A stretch of 64,000 bases of DNA from assembly GCF_040822085.1 (NCBI RefSeq), contig NZ_CP162006.1:2480001-2544000 (forward strand), read 5' to 3'. The notes under the pieces were generated by a model. It did no database searches. It had not been told where the DNA came from and was given only the letters and a program-made list of their open reading frames with translations. This document shows, one piece after another, positions 9,822-17,124 of the stretch (positions are counted from its first letter, which is position 1; each line of letters starts with the position of its first letter). The stretch comes from Rhodoferax sp. WC2427. Lineage in GTDB: Bacteria; Pseudomonadota; Gammaproteobacteria; Burkholderiales; Burkholderiaceae_C. Position numbers and translations under genes: made by a program.

Positions 9822-9993
9822 CGTTAGCAATAATCACCGATATTTTTGGTTAGTTTTTAACAGCCGTTAGCAATATTTCGGCAAAAAATTTACCCGAAAA
9901 ATGGTTCCGTTAGCAATATTCCTGCACAAATTTACGGGCAAAAATGTCCACGTTAGCAATAAGCTGCCGTGAAAAAATTTCCAAGAGTTTCCG
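9822..9993. repeat. Four iterons CGTTAGCAATA with exact 43-bp period
   Basis: CGTTAGCAATA occurs at 9822, 9865, 9908 and 9951, each exactly 43 bp after the previous one (about four helical turns). The rest of each 43-bp unit is AT-rich, and units 2-4 share a loosely conserved AAAAATTTNCC-like block, so only the 11-mer is strictly fixed. The array sits in the element's only large non-coding region (9522-10058). Same-face phasing of a conserved 11-mer in AT-rich DNA is typical of initiator or repressor binding arrays. No other gene signal was seen in 9522-10058 apart from the hairpin at 10003. Confidence 0.85.
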
Positions 9994-10002
9994 GGATTGA
10001 AA

Positions 10003-10027
10003 GCCGTTCTGCGTCCGGCAGAACGGC
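10003..10027. terminator. Strong hairpin at the end of the prophage operon
   Basis: GCCGTTCTGC (10003-10012) and GCAGAACGGC (10018-10027) form a perfect 10-bp stem with loop GTCCG, 31 bp beyond the stop of the last operon gene. Only a short TTT follows on the - strand, so it may be a weak terminator, an mRNA 3'-end stabiliser or a packaging/replication hairpin next to the iterons. Confidence 0.55.
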
Positions 10028-10058
10028 ATAGACGCGCATTGCACGCGCCGCTGATGGG

Positions 10059-10631
10059 TCAGGTCCAAACCTGTTTATGAGTGCGCCGATAACGCGCCTG
10101 ATTAATTCGGTTCATCACTTTTTTCTGATCTATCTTTTGCTGATAGCCCGCCTGCGTGAACGCTGCGTTCTTGCGCACCCTGCGCATGAGGTACTTGCTT
10201 ATCAACGCCGCACCCCGGCCCGTTTCAATCTCGTGTTTGATGCCCGCCTCTATGGCCGACTTCAAACCCGCCGAAAGCACGGACCCCAGGTCTATCCCCA
10301 GGTCTAGGGACAGGTCCACCGACAGCTTTTTATCTATGGCCGACGTGATGCCGCTGGGGGTCAGGTGCTCGACTTCCAGCCCGGTGCGTTCGCTGATGAC
10401 TTGCGCCATGGTTTCGCTTGTCAGTGGTCCGTCTGGCAGCGGCACCCCGGCGCGCTCAAACATGTTCCTGATCTTTGGCTCGAAGCGTTCAAGCGCCCGC
10501 GTGGTTAGCCGTTCCTCCAGCACTGCCGACAGCCCGACCCAAGAGCCCGTATTCTGGTGATGGTCAAACGCCGCGTCTACCAGATCATTCAAGATGCCCG
10601 CCGTGGCGCGGGCCGTTGCGATCTTGTCCAT
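10059..10631 (-). CDS. Prophage protein with conserved basic C-terminal motif (A)
   Basis: 190 residues from an ATG that overlaps the previous stop by one base (TAATG). It is mostly helical, with a region alternating Leu/Ser/Asp (SVDLSLDLGIDLGSVLSAGL) and a strongly basic end finishing in NQARYRRTHKQVW. The same basic end, with the same spacing, closes the upstream neighbour. Last gene of the operon. No family recognised. A virion or DNA-associated role is an inference from the basic tail and late position. Confidence 0.75.
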   Translation of the reverse strand: MDKIATARATAGILNDLVDAAFDHHQNTGSWVGLSAVLEERLTTRALERFEPKIRNMFERAGVPLPDGPLTSETMAQVISERTGLEVEHLTPSGITSAIDKKLSVDLSLDLGIDLGSVLSAGLKSAIEAGIKHEIETGRGAALISKYLMRRVRKNAAFTQAGYQQKIDQKKVMNRINQARYRRTHKQVWT

Positions 10632-11275
10632 TATTTCAACTCCCAAACTCGTTTGTGCGATGCGCGGTAGCGCGCCTGCCGTTCCCGGTTGCTGATGGCC
10701 TTTTTGGTCCATATGTAGGGCTTGTCCCGGCCCGGCTGGTATCCCGGTGGCACGGGCGCGCCGGACTCCGCCGCTTTCTTGTTTGCCTCGCGGATTTTTT
10801 GCACCATCTTCACCAGCGGTAGCGCGCCGTCTATCAAGTCGCCGCCACCCTCCCCCACCTGTTCAATCACGCGGGCGCTTACGTAGTCCCGCAGCGCCTG
10901 TTTCATGCCGTCCACGTCCAGGGTCTTAATATCCAGCCCGGTTTTCTGCACGGCGGTCAGCAAGGCCACTTTGTGCAGGTCTTTTTTTACGGCATCGCGG
11001 TTGAAAATATCGGTCAACTGCACGCCGGTATTGGCAAGCGGCCCGGCATTGATGGCCGCTGTTATGGCTTCTTTATTGAATCCGTTTTCAGGGTCCAAGG
11101 CCAACCCCATTGTTTCAAAGGCCTTTTGAAGTGCCCACTTCTCAACATCTTTGCCGTAGGACTCGACCACACGATCAATGATGTGCCTGCCTACATCGGT
11201 CTGATTCGCCACAACGATTGCGGCAACGATGGGCGCGAGGATGGCGGCAGCGGCTGCAATTACAGGTACTGGCAT
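10631..11275 (-). CDS. Prophage membrane-anchored protein with conserved basic C-terminal motif (B)
   Basis: 214 residues. It begins with a hydrophobic segment (VIAAAAAILAPIVAAIVVAN, residues 4-23), consistent with insertion in the inner membrane or a virion membrane, followed by a helical body and a Pro-rich stretch, and ends in RQARYRASHKRVWELK, related to the tail of the next gene. It starts three bases after the collagen-like gene's stop and overlaps the next start. No family recognised; function unknown. Confidence 0.75.
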   Translation of the reverse strand: MPVPVIAAAAAILAPIVAAIVVANQTDVGRHIIDRVVESYGKDVEKWALQKAFETMGLALDPENGFNKEAITAAINAGPLANTGVQLTDIFNRDAVKKDLHKVALLTAVQKTGLDIKTLDVDGMKQALRDYVSARVIEQVGEGGGDLIDGALPLVKMVQKIREANKKAAESGAPVPPGYQPGRDKPYIWTKKAISNRERQARYRASHKRVWELK

Positions 11276-11278
11276 GGC

Positions 11279-11932
11279 TTACCCCATCTTGCGCAGGTAT
11301 GCGCCTCGGACATTTAGGGCTGTTCCGTGCCCATAAGTCAGGCCCAAGCCGATCATCGGATTTTCGCCCGACACCGCCAACGGTCCCGCCCTGGTGGTCC
11401 CTGTTTCCACACTCGACCAAGCCACCACCGCCCCGCCATCTTCCACCACGATGATGAACTTGGAGATGCAAAACCCTGCACCATCAAACACACAAGGCAC
11501 ATCGTTTTGCAGCAGCCCTACCGTGTTGTTTTCCCCACCACCCACGAGCCCCACGCGCACGTCCACAGAGGCGTAAGCCTGCATTACCATGGCTCCCTCG
11601 TACGTTCCCTGCGCCACTGGCGTGATCAAGGCGATAGGCACAATCTCCGTATAGTCGCCCTCCCTCACGGTGTGCAGGTTCATTACCGCACCCACCGCGT
11701 CGCCACCGCCACCGCCACCGCCACCGGCTCCCGCAGCGCCAGCAGGCCCTACCGGGCCAGCCGGGCCAGCTTGGCCAGCTGGCCCCGGCACTCCGCCACC
11801 AAGCGCCAGCACCTCCCCGGTTTCCGTTTTCACGGACGGCACTCCGTCCGCGTCGATGAACAGCATGCGCCGCCCCACGTCTGGCACAGGCACTGCACCA
11901 GCCGCCACCATCCCCATATCTAAAGCACTCAT
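11279..11932 (-). CDS. Collagen-like prophage protein, probable receptor-binding or spike protein
   Basis: 217 residues from ATG 11932, which overlaps the preceding 43-residue gene (ATGA) and has a G-rich ribosome site. The N-terminal part has MLFIDADGVPSVKTETGEV, a pattern seen in phage fibre proteins. It is followed by a short collagen-like tract (GPAGQAGPAGPVGPAGAAG, residues about 51-69), a run of eight glycines, and a beta-rich C-terminal domain of about 130 residues. Trimerising Gly-X-Y stalk plus beta-rich head suggests a fibre or spike; this is inference. No specific family recognised. Confidence 0.75.
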   Translation of the reverse strand: MSALDMGMVAAGAVPVPDVGRRMLFIDADGVPSVKTETGEVLALGGGVPGPAGQAGPAGPVGPAGAAGAGGGGGGGGDAVGAVMNLHTVREGDYTEIVPIALITPVAQGTYEGAMVMQAYASVDVRVGLVGGGENNTVGLLQNDVPCVFDGAGFCISKFIIVVEDGGAVVAWSSVETGTTRAGPLAVSGENPMIGLGLTYGHGTALNVRGAYLRKMG

Positions 11933-12060
11933 AGCGCCCCCAATCGAATCACACCGTTCAGAACCAGCAGCCCGCGCACCATAAAATTGCGCGTCACCAC
12001 CATGCAAAGGCCCTCGGCCACGACGACGCGCACGCCGCCGGGCACGCTGTAGCGGACCAT
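11929..12060 (-). CDS. 43-residue prophage protein
   Basis: Short frame from ATG 12060 with AAGGCGG about 5 bases upstream, ending in a TGA that overlaps the next gene's ATG. The peptide begins MVRYSVPGGVRVVVAEGL and ends LLVLNGVIRLGAL; it is beta-prone, with valines alternating. The coupling on its 3' side and lack of any other frame in this gap support it as a real gene. No function can be assigned. Confidence 0.6.
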   Translation of the reverse strand: MVRYSVPGGVRVVVAEGLCMVVTRNFMVRGLLVLNGVIRLGAL

Positions 12061-12085
12061 GTTTACCGCCTTGCGGTCCAACAGA

Positions 12086-12292
12086 CTAGCGTTCGCCACG
12101 GACCACCCCCACCGCCGCCGCGTGGTCGCGCAGCTTGTCGATCTGCACGCCCTGCGCTACGACAATTTCACGCACGCCGTTCACGCGCTCCGACAAGGCA
12201 GCGAAGTCCGACCGCATGCCCGCGTAAATCCCGGCCCCCGTTACCATGGTGGTAAGCAGCTGGAAGACGAAGCCCGGCGGCAGGCGACTCAC
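12086..12292 (-). CDS. Single-span coiled-coil protein, spanin-like
   Basis: 68 residues from a GTG that overlaps the holin-like gene's stop (GTGA). One membrane span near residues 8-25 (VFQLLTTMVTGAGIYAGM) is followed by a helical heptad-like region (residues 26-60). This topology and its place after endolysin and holin resemble an inner-membrane spanin or small phage membrane protein. No lipoprotein partner was found. A longer frame starting at 12349 exists but would overlap the holin gene. Confidence 0.6.
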   Translation of the reverse strand: MSRLPPGFVFQLLTTMVTGAGIYAGMRSDFAALSERVNGVREIVVAQGVQIDKLRDHAAAVGVVRGER

Positions 12293-12471
12293 GACGACAC
12301 CCCCGGCGCTGCCCCCGTTTCCCGTTTCGCCACAGCGACAGCCCCGCATACCGCAGTTAACAGGCTCAAGGCTGCGCTGTACTGCGGAACCACCAGCGCC
12401 GCCGCCTGCAAGACCGAAGCAAGCCCGGCCCAGCTCGACGGCTCAGCCGCCACCTTTTTGATTGAATCCAT
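12289..12471 (-). CDS. Holin-like small membrane protein
   Basis: 60 residues with an N-terminal amphipathic stretch and one or two hydrophobic segments (SWAGLASVLQAAALVVPQYSAALSLLTAVCGAVAVA broken at the Pro-Gln), ending in a short charged tail. Size, hydrophobicity and location directly after the endolysin (3 bases apart) fit a holin. Assignment is by context; no conserved holin family motif was recognised. Confidence 0.65.
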   Translation of the reverse strand: MDSIKKVAAEPSSWAGLASVLQAAALVVPQYSAALSLLTAVCGAVAVAKRETGAAPGVSS

Positions 12472-12474
12472 TTT

Positions 12475-12852
12475 TTACCCCTTGTCGTTTTGAAAATGCG
12501 GATAGTCCGGCGTGCGCCACCGCCCGCCCCAGGTCAGACCCGCCGCTTCGCCCAGCGCGCCCAGGCGCTGCCATAGCTCACCGTCCGGCCCGACGGTGCC
12601 CCACACGGGCACGCCGTGGCGCAGCGGCACCACGTCCAGCGCTTCGCCGCTCTCATGCATGCTGACCTTGGCCCAGGTCACCATCCGGCCCGGCGTGGTG
12701 CGGCCCTGCGCCCACAGCGCGGCCTGTTCTTCCCTGGTGCGCAGCGTGCACGTCACCAGCACATCAATCCCGTTTTGCTTTGCCGAATCTAAAAAGGCCT
12801 GCGCTTTTTGGGCGCAGGCCTTTGTTAAGTCGGACAGGTTCCGACTTGGCAT
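12475..12852 (-). CDS. Endolysin, M15-type L-alanyl-D-glutamate peptidase
   Basis: 125 residues, single catalytic domain of the VanY/M15 family used by phages to cut peptidoglycan peptides. Visible are TCTLRTREEQAALWAQGRT (early conserved Arg/Glu region), SMHESGEALDVV (zinc-binding His and Asp, H-x6-D) and the C-terminal TWGGRWRTPDYPHFQ (catalytic Asp and third zinc-binding His). All key residues of the family appear present. It begins one base after the 178-residue gene's stop. Codons about 10-21 contain an intrinsic-terminator-like hairpin. Confidence 0.9.
   Translation of the reverse strand: MPSRNLSDLTKACAQKAQAFLDSAKQNGIDVLVTCTLRTREEQAALWAQGRTTPGRMVTWAKVSMHESGEALDVVPLRHGVPVWGTVGPDGELWQRLGALGEAAGLTWGGRWRTPDYPHFQNDKG
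12791..12820 (-). terminator. Rho-independent terminator inside the endolysin 5' end
   Basis: On the - strand GGCCTGCGC (12820-12812) and GCGCAGGCC (12804-12796) form a perfect GC-rich 9-bp stem with a 7-base loop, followed at once by five T (12795-12791). It lies after the 178-residue gene but within endolysin codons about 10-21, so it would attenuate transcription into the lysis genes and everything downstream. Confidence 0.75.
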
Positions 12853-13389
12853 TTAGCCGCCCGCAGCTGCCAGGATGCCTTCGATGCGGGTCTTTTCGGC
12901 CACGAGCCAATCACTTTGCGCTTGCATGGATTCCAACTGCGCATTCTTCTCGGCCTTTACCGCAGCCTCGGCAGCGGTCAGATTCACGGGGAACAAGGCG
13001 ATTTGCGCTTGCATTTGTGAAATGTCCGTGCTGATGGCGGCGATCTGTTTCACCAGGGATGCCACATCGCTGACGGCTTTTTTGGTCAGGTCGCCGGTGT
13101 AGGCCTTTGGCTCCAACGCGATCACGTTGTCAAACATGTAGGCGATGGACGAGTCACCATTGATCACGCCAGCTTTGGCCGCAGCCTTGATGAAGTCATC
13201 CACGTCCTTGAAGACGCGCACTTTGCCCAGCGTGTCGGCAATGTAGTGCTGCGGCACGGTGGGATCTCCAAACGAGGCTTTCACCTTGACTGAGAAATCG
13301 CCGTTCTTGACGTTGGTTACTTCAAAGTTGAAGCCGATCACGGCAGCGCCCAGGGACACCACACGCGCAAGTTGAATACGAGCAGTCAT
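12853..13389 (-). CDS. 178-residue prophage protein, candidate virion protein
   Basis: Starts at ATG 13389 with GGAG 8 bases upstream (a TTG two codons earlier is less likely). The N-terminal half is beta-prone (VVSLGAAVIGFNFEVTNV, FSVKVKASFGDP), the middle contains a helical region and the last 55 residues form a heptad-like helix (residues about 120-175). It is the first gene after the only sizeable gap in the operon and is followed by a terminator-like hairpin, so it could be expressed at a high level. That makes it a candidate structural protein, but no capsid fold can be recognised. Confidence 0.75.
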   Translation of the reverse strand: MTARIQLARVVSLGAAVIGFNFEVTNVKNGDFSVKVKASFGDPTVPQHYIADTLGKVRVFKDVDDFIKAAAKAGVINGDSSIAYMFDNVIALEPKAYTGDLTKKAVSDVASLVKQIAAISTDISQMQAQIALFPVNLTAAEAAVKAEKNAQLESMQAQSDWLVAEKTRIEGILAAAGG

Positions 13390-13416
13390 TTCCAAAACTC
13401 CAATTGGTTTGTGTTG

Positions 13417-13437
13417 TCAATAGCGAAATACTATTGA
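13417..13437. promoter_or_regulatory. Inverted repeat in the rep to 178-residue gene gap
   Basis: TCAATAG (13417-13423) and CTATTGA (13431-13437) separated by CGAAATA, in the 93-bp gap downstream of rep. It could be an operator or part of a promoter for the 178-residue gene; no clear -35/-10 pair was identified. Confidence 0.4.
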
Positions 13438-13482
13438 TGGGCGGGATGGTGCCCACTGCAAAGCAAATTGCAAGAACTAATT

Positions 13483-15414
13483 TCAGCCAGCCCGCGCCAC
13501 GGCATCGCGCCGCCGGTCTGCCAGCACCCGCAGCCGCTCCAATGCCCTGAAATAGTCGAAGTCTGGCCCCGACTCCTCTACGGCTTGCACCTTGTGCACC
13601 ACCCGAACTCTGTTATGCGCGTTCCTGTCAACGCGGCCCGGTGTGCCCGGCGTACAGTTATTTACACGAGTCCTAGGCAGCGGCTGCGCCCCTGCTGGGA
13701 CGGGCTCCAATGCGGGAACGGATACCGAACCCCGCTCAACAAAGCGCCACGCCCGGCGCTCCGAGAACACGCAGCGCGTGCCCGGCCAATTCAGGCGTAC
13801 ACCCATCGGCACCTTTCGCACACACGACCCATAGCGCCCGGCAATTTCACGGGGCTCCGTAGCAATGCACAGTTTGTAGGCCCGGCCCACCATCACGCCG
13901 CCCTGCGCCCTGATGTAGTCCGCCCACGATGCCCGGCCCTCGGCTTCGATGCGCTGCGCCCGGCCCGCCGGGTCCAACGTTCCCGCGATGCCATCCACCC
14001 CCTGCGCAGCAACCCAGGCCCGGTGCACGATGCCGCCGCGCCCCGCAGCGTTCGCCCCGGCCTCGGATACGCGCCGCAGTTCCCGCCATACCGTTACCGG
14101 CGGTTGTCCCAGCGGCTGAAACTGCCGGATGCCCCAGGTGGACGCCCAGGCCTCGACGCGCATACTTGGAGTGATCTCCATGTCGCCGATCAAATCCCTA
14201 TTAATAGGACCGTCCGCGTAATCATCAATATGTGAATCTATCGCCACGTCATCGATATTTTTTGCGATGTACTTGGCGATGTAGCCCGCCGCGCCGCCGC
14301 CCTCCATGCGCTTGGAGTTGACCCGGTATTTCTTGGCCCCCGGTTCTTCTCCGTCATCGCTCAGCCAGTGGGCGCGCATCACCTCGACCACACTATCTAT
14401 GGCGGCATCGTCCCGCGCCCATATCAATAGGTGCCAGTGCGGGCACCCGTCGTGGTGCGGCTCTGCCACGCGAAAGCCGAACATGTCCACGCCGTCCCGT
14501 TTCAGCTTTGCCCTGGTGCGTGACCACATGAGCCGCAGCCACGCCTGCGCCTCGCGTGGGTTCGAACCATCGTGCTTTGGGTTGCGGTCGCCGTTGCGTA
14601 GCGTGCTGTGGTATCGGCTTGGACAGGTTCCGGTCAGGAACACGCCGGGCATGCCCATTTCATCGGCGATCACCTCGCAGCCGCGTATGCGCGTCATCAA
14701 CTCGCCGCGTCGAATGGACTTCTTCGCCGTGGACCTCGCGGCCAACTCGGCCAAGGTGGCCCGCTGGCCATCCTCATTTTCCATGACGGTGTTTTCCAGC
14801 GCCGCCGCATTCCGCTTGTTTTGGTCCAGCCGCCGGAATACGGCTTTGTTGCTGGCGTAGGGCTGGTTTGCGGGCTTGCTCACCAGCCCCAACGACATGG
14901 CCCCGCGCTCCGCTTTTTGGGCAACCATCTTGCGGATGGCCCGTCGCCACCAGTACCGGCACGACACGCGGGCGGCAATGCCGGGCAGCAGGTAGCCCGG
15001 ACCCGGTGCGCCTACCTCACGGTGGGCGCAAAAATCAAGAATGCGGGCGTACTCGGCCCACGGCCCGGCGCGCCCCACCGTGCCCAGGTCCAAATCCCGC
15101 GCATCCCGTTCGTAGGTTTCTGCAAGCCGCTTGATGTCACCGTCCGACATGTCCGCCGCCGCCGCGCCACCATACTCCCCTATCCAGCGCTCCCAAACGG
15201 CGCGGGCCTCTATGTCAGACGGCCAGCCCATGGCGGTACGCGCCGCCCTGGCTTCACGCTCTATGGGCCGCAGCCAGTCGCCCGGCAACTGCGCCGCCGC
15301 CCGCACACGCGCCGCCCGCAGCTTTTGCGCGTCCTCGTGCCAGCTCATGTTTGCCGGGTATTTGTGCTTTCGCGGTGCCCTCTTTGCGGCTCCCCTCCCC
15401 GCCCCGTCACGCAT
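13483..15414 (-). CDS. HUH replication initiator, phage gpA family
   Basis: 643 residues, the size of P2 gpA and PM2 P12. It should nick the replication origin and start rolling-circle synthesis. The HUH metal motif is CPHWHLLIW with His326 and His328, and the two catalytic tyrosines appear as GYIAKYIAKN (Tyr378, Tyr382) with the three-residue spacing of superfamily I initiators. AWASTWGIRQFQPLG after the active site is also typical of the family. The FLTGTCPSRYHS segment near 259 is the first conserved motif. The start overlaps the preceding gene by 8 bases. The N-terminal 200 residues are basic and probably bind DNA. The origin itself was not located. Confidence 0.93.
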   Translation of the reverse strand: MRDGAGRGAAKRAPRKHKYPANMSWHEDAQKLRAARVRAAAQLPGDWLRPIEREARAARTAMGWPSDIEARAVWERWIGEYGGAAAADMSDGDIKRLAETYERDARDLDLGTVGRAGPWAEYARILDFCAHREVGAPGPGYLLPGIAARVSCRYWWRRAIRKMVAQKAERGAMSLGLVSKPANQPYASNKAVFRRLDQNKRNAAALENTVMENEDGQRATLAELAARSTAKKSIRRGELMTRIRGCEVIADEMGMPGVFLTGTCPSRYHSTLRNGDRNPKHDGSNPREAQAWLRLMWSRTRAKLKRDGVDMFGFRVAEPHHDGCPHWHLLIWARDDAAIDSVVEVMRAHWLSDDGEEPGAKKYRVNSKRMEGGGAAGYIAKYIAKNIDDVAIDSHIDDYADGPINRDLIGDMEITPSMRVEAWASTWGIRQFQPLGQPPVTVWRELRRVSEAGANAAGRGGIVHRAWVAAQGVDGIAGTLDPAGRAQRIEAEGRASWADYIRAQGGVMVGRAYKLCIATEPREIAGRYGSCVRKVPMGVRLNWPGTRCVFSERRAWRFVERGSVSVPALEPVPAGAQPLPRTRVNNCTPGTPGRVDRNAHNRVRVVHKVQAVEESGPDFDYFRALERLRVLADRRRDAVARAG

Positions 15415-15673
15415 ATTTCATCGGCTCCAGCAGGCGCGCCCACTCCCGGGCATGGCGGGCCACCATATCCCGCGTTTTCTGCGACAACTGGCCCCAGCGG
15501 CGAACACAATTTGTATCGCTATCGTCGGCCCCGGCCATGGCGCACAGCAGCCGCCGCTGCTCCAGCGTGAGGCGCTGCCACCACTTGGCCCGCCAGTCCA
15601 TCGCCCCGTTTTGCAAACATTCCTCGCGCACGCGGGCCAAGCGCTCCCGGACGGCATCACGCGCCGCGCTCAT
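15407..15673 (-). CDS. 88-residue prophage protein
   Basis: Starts at ATG 15673 overlapping the stop of the collagen-like gene (ATGA) and overlaps the rep start. It is an Arg- and Trp-rich helical protein (MDWRAKWWQRLTLEQRRLL) with no membrane segment. The coupling to rep suggests a replication accessory role or simply shared translation. No family recognised. Confidence 0.7.
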   Translation of the reverse strand: MSAARDAVRERLARVREECLQNGAMDWRAKWWQRLTLEQRRLLCAMAGADDSDTNCVRRWGQLSQKTRDMVARHAREWARLLEPMKYA

Positions 15674-17124
15674 GCTCCAAACCCTTCGAATGAGAATCCT
15701 GCCGCCGTTACGTCCGCTACCGGCACCGACACCGTATCTATGACCACATCCCCATCCAGCCCGCGTGCATTTACCTGCACGTCTGACCCCTCCTGTCTGA
15801 AATTCCACGCCGTCGGCAGCACCGCCGCCAACTGCACGGGCGCATCTCCCCCAGCTACCGTGCCCCCGATCAATGCACCCCATGAGGTGCTCAAAATCCA
15901 GCCCACGTGCCCCGATACGCTGACGAGCCCCGACGACTCCGACCACCCCCGCAAGACCTCACGCGTGGCAATGTCTATGAGCAGTAGCGGCGCTTTTGGG
16001 TCTACCAGCCCCGCAAGCTGTTTCAGAAAATAGTCACCCCCGCCATATGGCCCAAGGTCAGGCGCTGCACCTTCAAACCACTGCACAGCACCCTCTCGGT
16101 TTCCCCCGTCCAGCTTCGCACGCAATGGCAAGAACCAATCCCCTGCCCCATGCCATTCGCCATCGTCCAGCAGCGCTTTTACAGGCATGACCACCGCCCA
16201 TGACGAAGACATGGCCGCGCCAGCCCACAGCGATACCGCAGGCTCCACCGGCTCCACGGCCCCGCCGCCACTGCCCGCCGGTCCACGCGGCCCGGCTGGC
16301 CCCATTGGCCCCACCTCCCCACGTTCGCCGCGCTCACCCGGCACACCTTGCGGCCCCTGCACACCCTGCGGCCCCTGCGCGCCGTTTTGCCCCGGCAGAC
16401 CATCAAAGCCACGCGGCCCCGGCACGTCCGATGGGTCACCCTTGTATCCACGCGGCCCCGGCACCCCCTCAATACTCGCCGGGTAGACGATCAACCGGGG
16501 ACTGTCAAAGCCCCAAAAATCCGGTTCCGGGTTGTCGGCCAGATCACCGATAACGGCCCAACCGTCAGCCGTTACCGGAACTTCGAAAGGGGCAAGCGTC
16601 CCTATCACTGTTTGGAGCGTCACCGCGTGCCTATCGTTGTTCAGGTAGTCGGCCCGCCCGCTCAGCGGCAACACCTCACGCAGCACGCGCACGTACCACT
16701 CACTTTTCATGGTGTAGAACCAGTCCAGCGCCGCCCCGTCTGCGTAGCCGTAGCTGTTTACGCCCATGAGCACCTCATATACCGCTTTGGTTTGCCACTC
16801 CCCATCGACGGGCCGAATCTGCACGCGCAGAAACATTGCCTCACCGGTGCCCAGCGGGCGCGCCGCCGTCTCGCCGTCAATCGTCCCAGCGATCACCAGC
16901 GCCGCCCGCAGGCCCGCCCACAAGGTCTTCACCTCAAGGTCAAACATGGCCGGGTTTTGCAGCCGCCCGGCGTTGGGCTCTGTGCTGAATTGCGTGAGAC
17001 CGTCGCCATCGGCCCAGGTGTACAGGTCCAGCAGCAGCGCAGCGGCCCGGCATGCGTCATCCAGGCGGCTGGCATTCGCACGGTACTTTTTCAGGCTCAG
17101 GGTTTCAGTTGGGCTTGTTGCCAT
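15670..17124 (-). CDS. Large collagen-like prophage protein
   Basis: 484 residues from ATG 17124, which shares one base with the previous stop (TGATG). An N-terminal globular domain of about 220 residues (with YGYADGAALDWFYTMKSEW) is followed by a collagen-like tract of about 75 residues starting GVPGPRGYKGDPSDVPGPRG and ending GPAGPRGPAGSGGG, then a C-terminal domain of about 170 residues. Head, trimeric stalk and tip architecture suits a spike or receptor-binding protein. The longer frame to 17178 would overlap the small upstream gene. No named family recognised. Confidence 0.8.
   Translation of the reverse strand: MATSPTETLSLKKYRANASRLDDACRAAALLLDLYTWADGDGLTQFSTEPNAGRLQNPAMFDLEVKTLWAGLRAALVIAGTIDGETAARPLGTGEAMFLRVQIRPVDGEWQTKAVYEVLMGVNSYGYADGAALDWFYTMKSEWYVRVLREVLPLSGRADYLNNDRHAVTLQTVIGTLAPFEVPVTADGWAVIGDLADNPEPDFWGFDSPRLIVYPASIEGVPGPRGYKGDPSDVPGPRGFDGLPGQNGAQGPQGVQGPQGVPGERGERGEVGPMGPAGPRGPAGSGGGAVEPVEPAVSLWAGAAMSSSWAVVMPVKALLDDGEWHGAGDWFLPLRAKLDGGNREGAVQWFEGAAPDLGPYGGGDYFLKQLAGLVDPKAPLLLIDIATREVLRGWSESSGLVSVSGHVGWILSTSWGALIGGTVAGGDAPVQLAAVLPTAWNFRQEGSDVQVNARGLDGDVVIDTVSVPVADVTAAGFSFEGFGA

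Noticed and set aside
9313..9870. A 185-codon + strand frame through the iteron region
   Set aside because: Pro/Thr/Arg-rich, no ribosome site, overlaps the better-supported signal-peptide gene on the other strand and runs into the non-coding hub.
9822..9993. Possible CRISPR array
   Set aside because: Regular spacing fits loosely, but the conserved unit is only 11 bp, the rest is related AT-rich sequence rather than unique spacers, and no cas gene is present.
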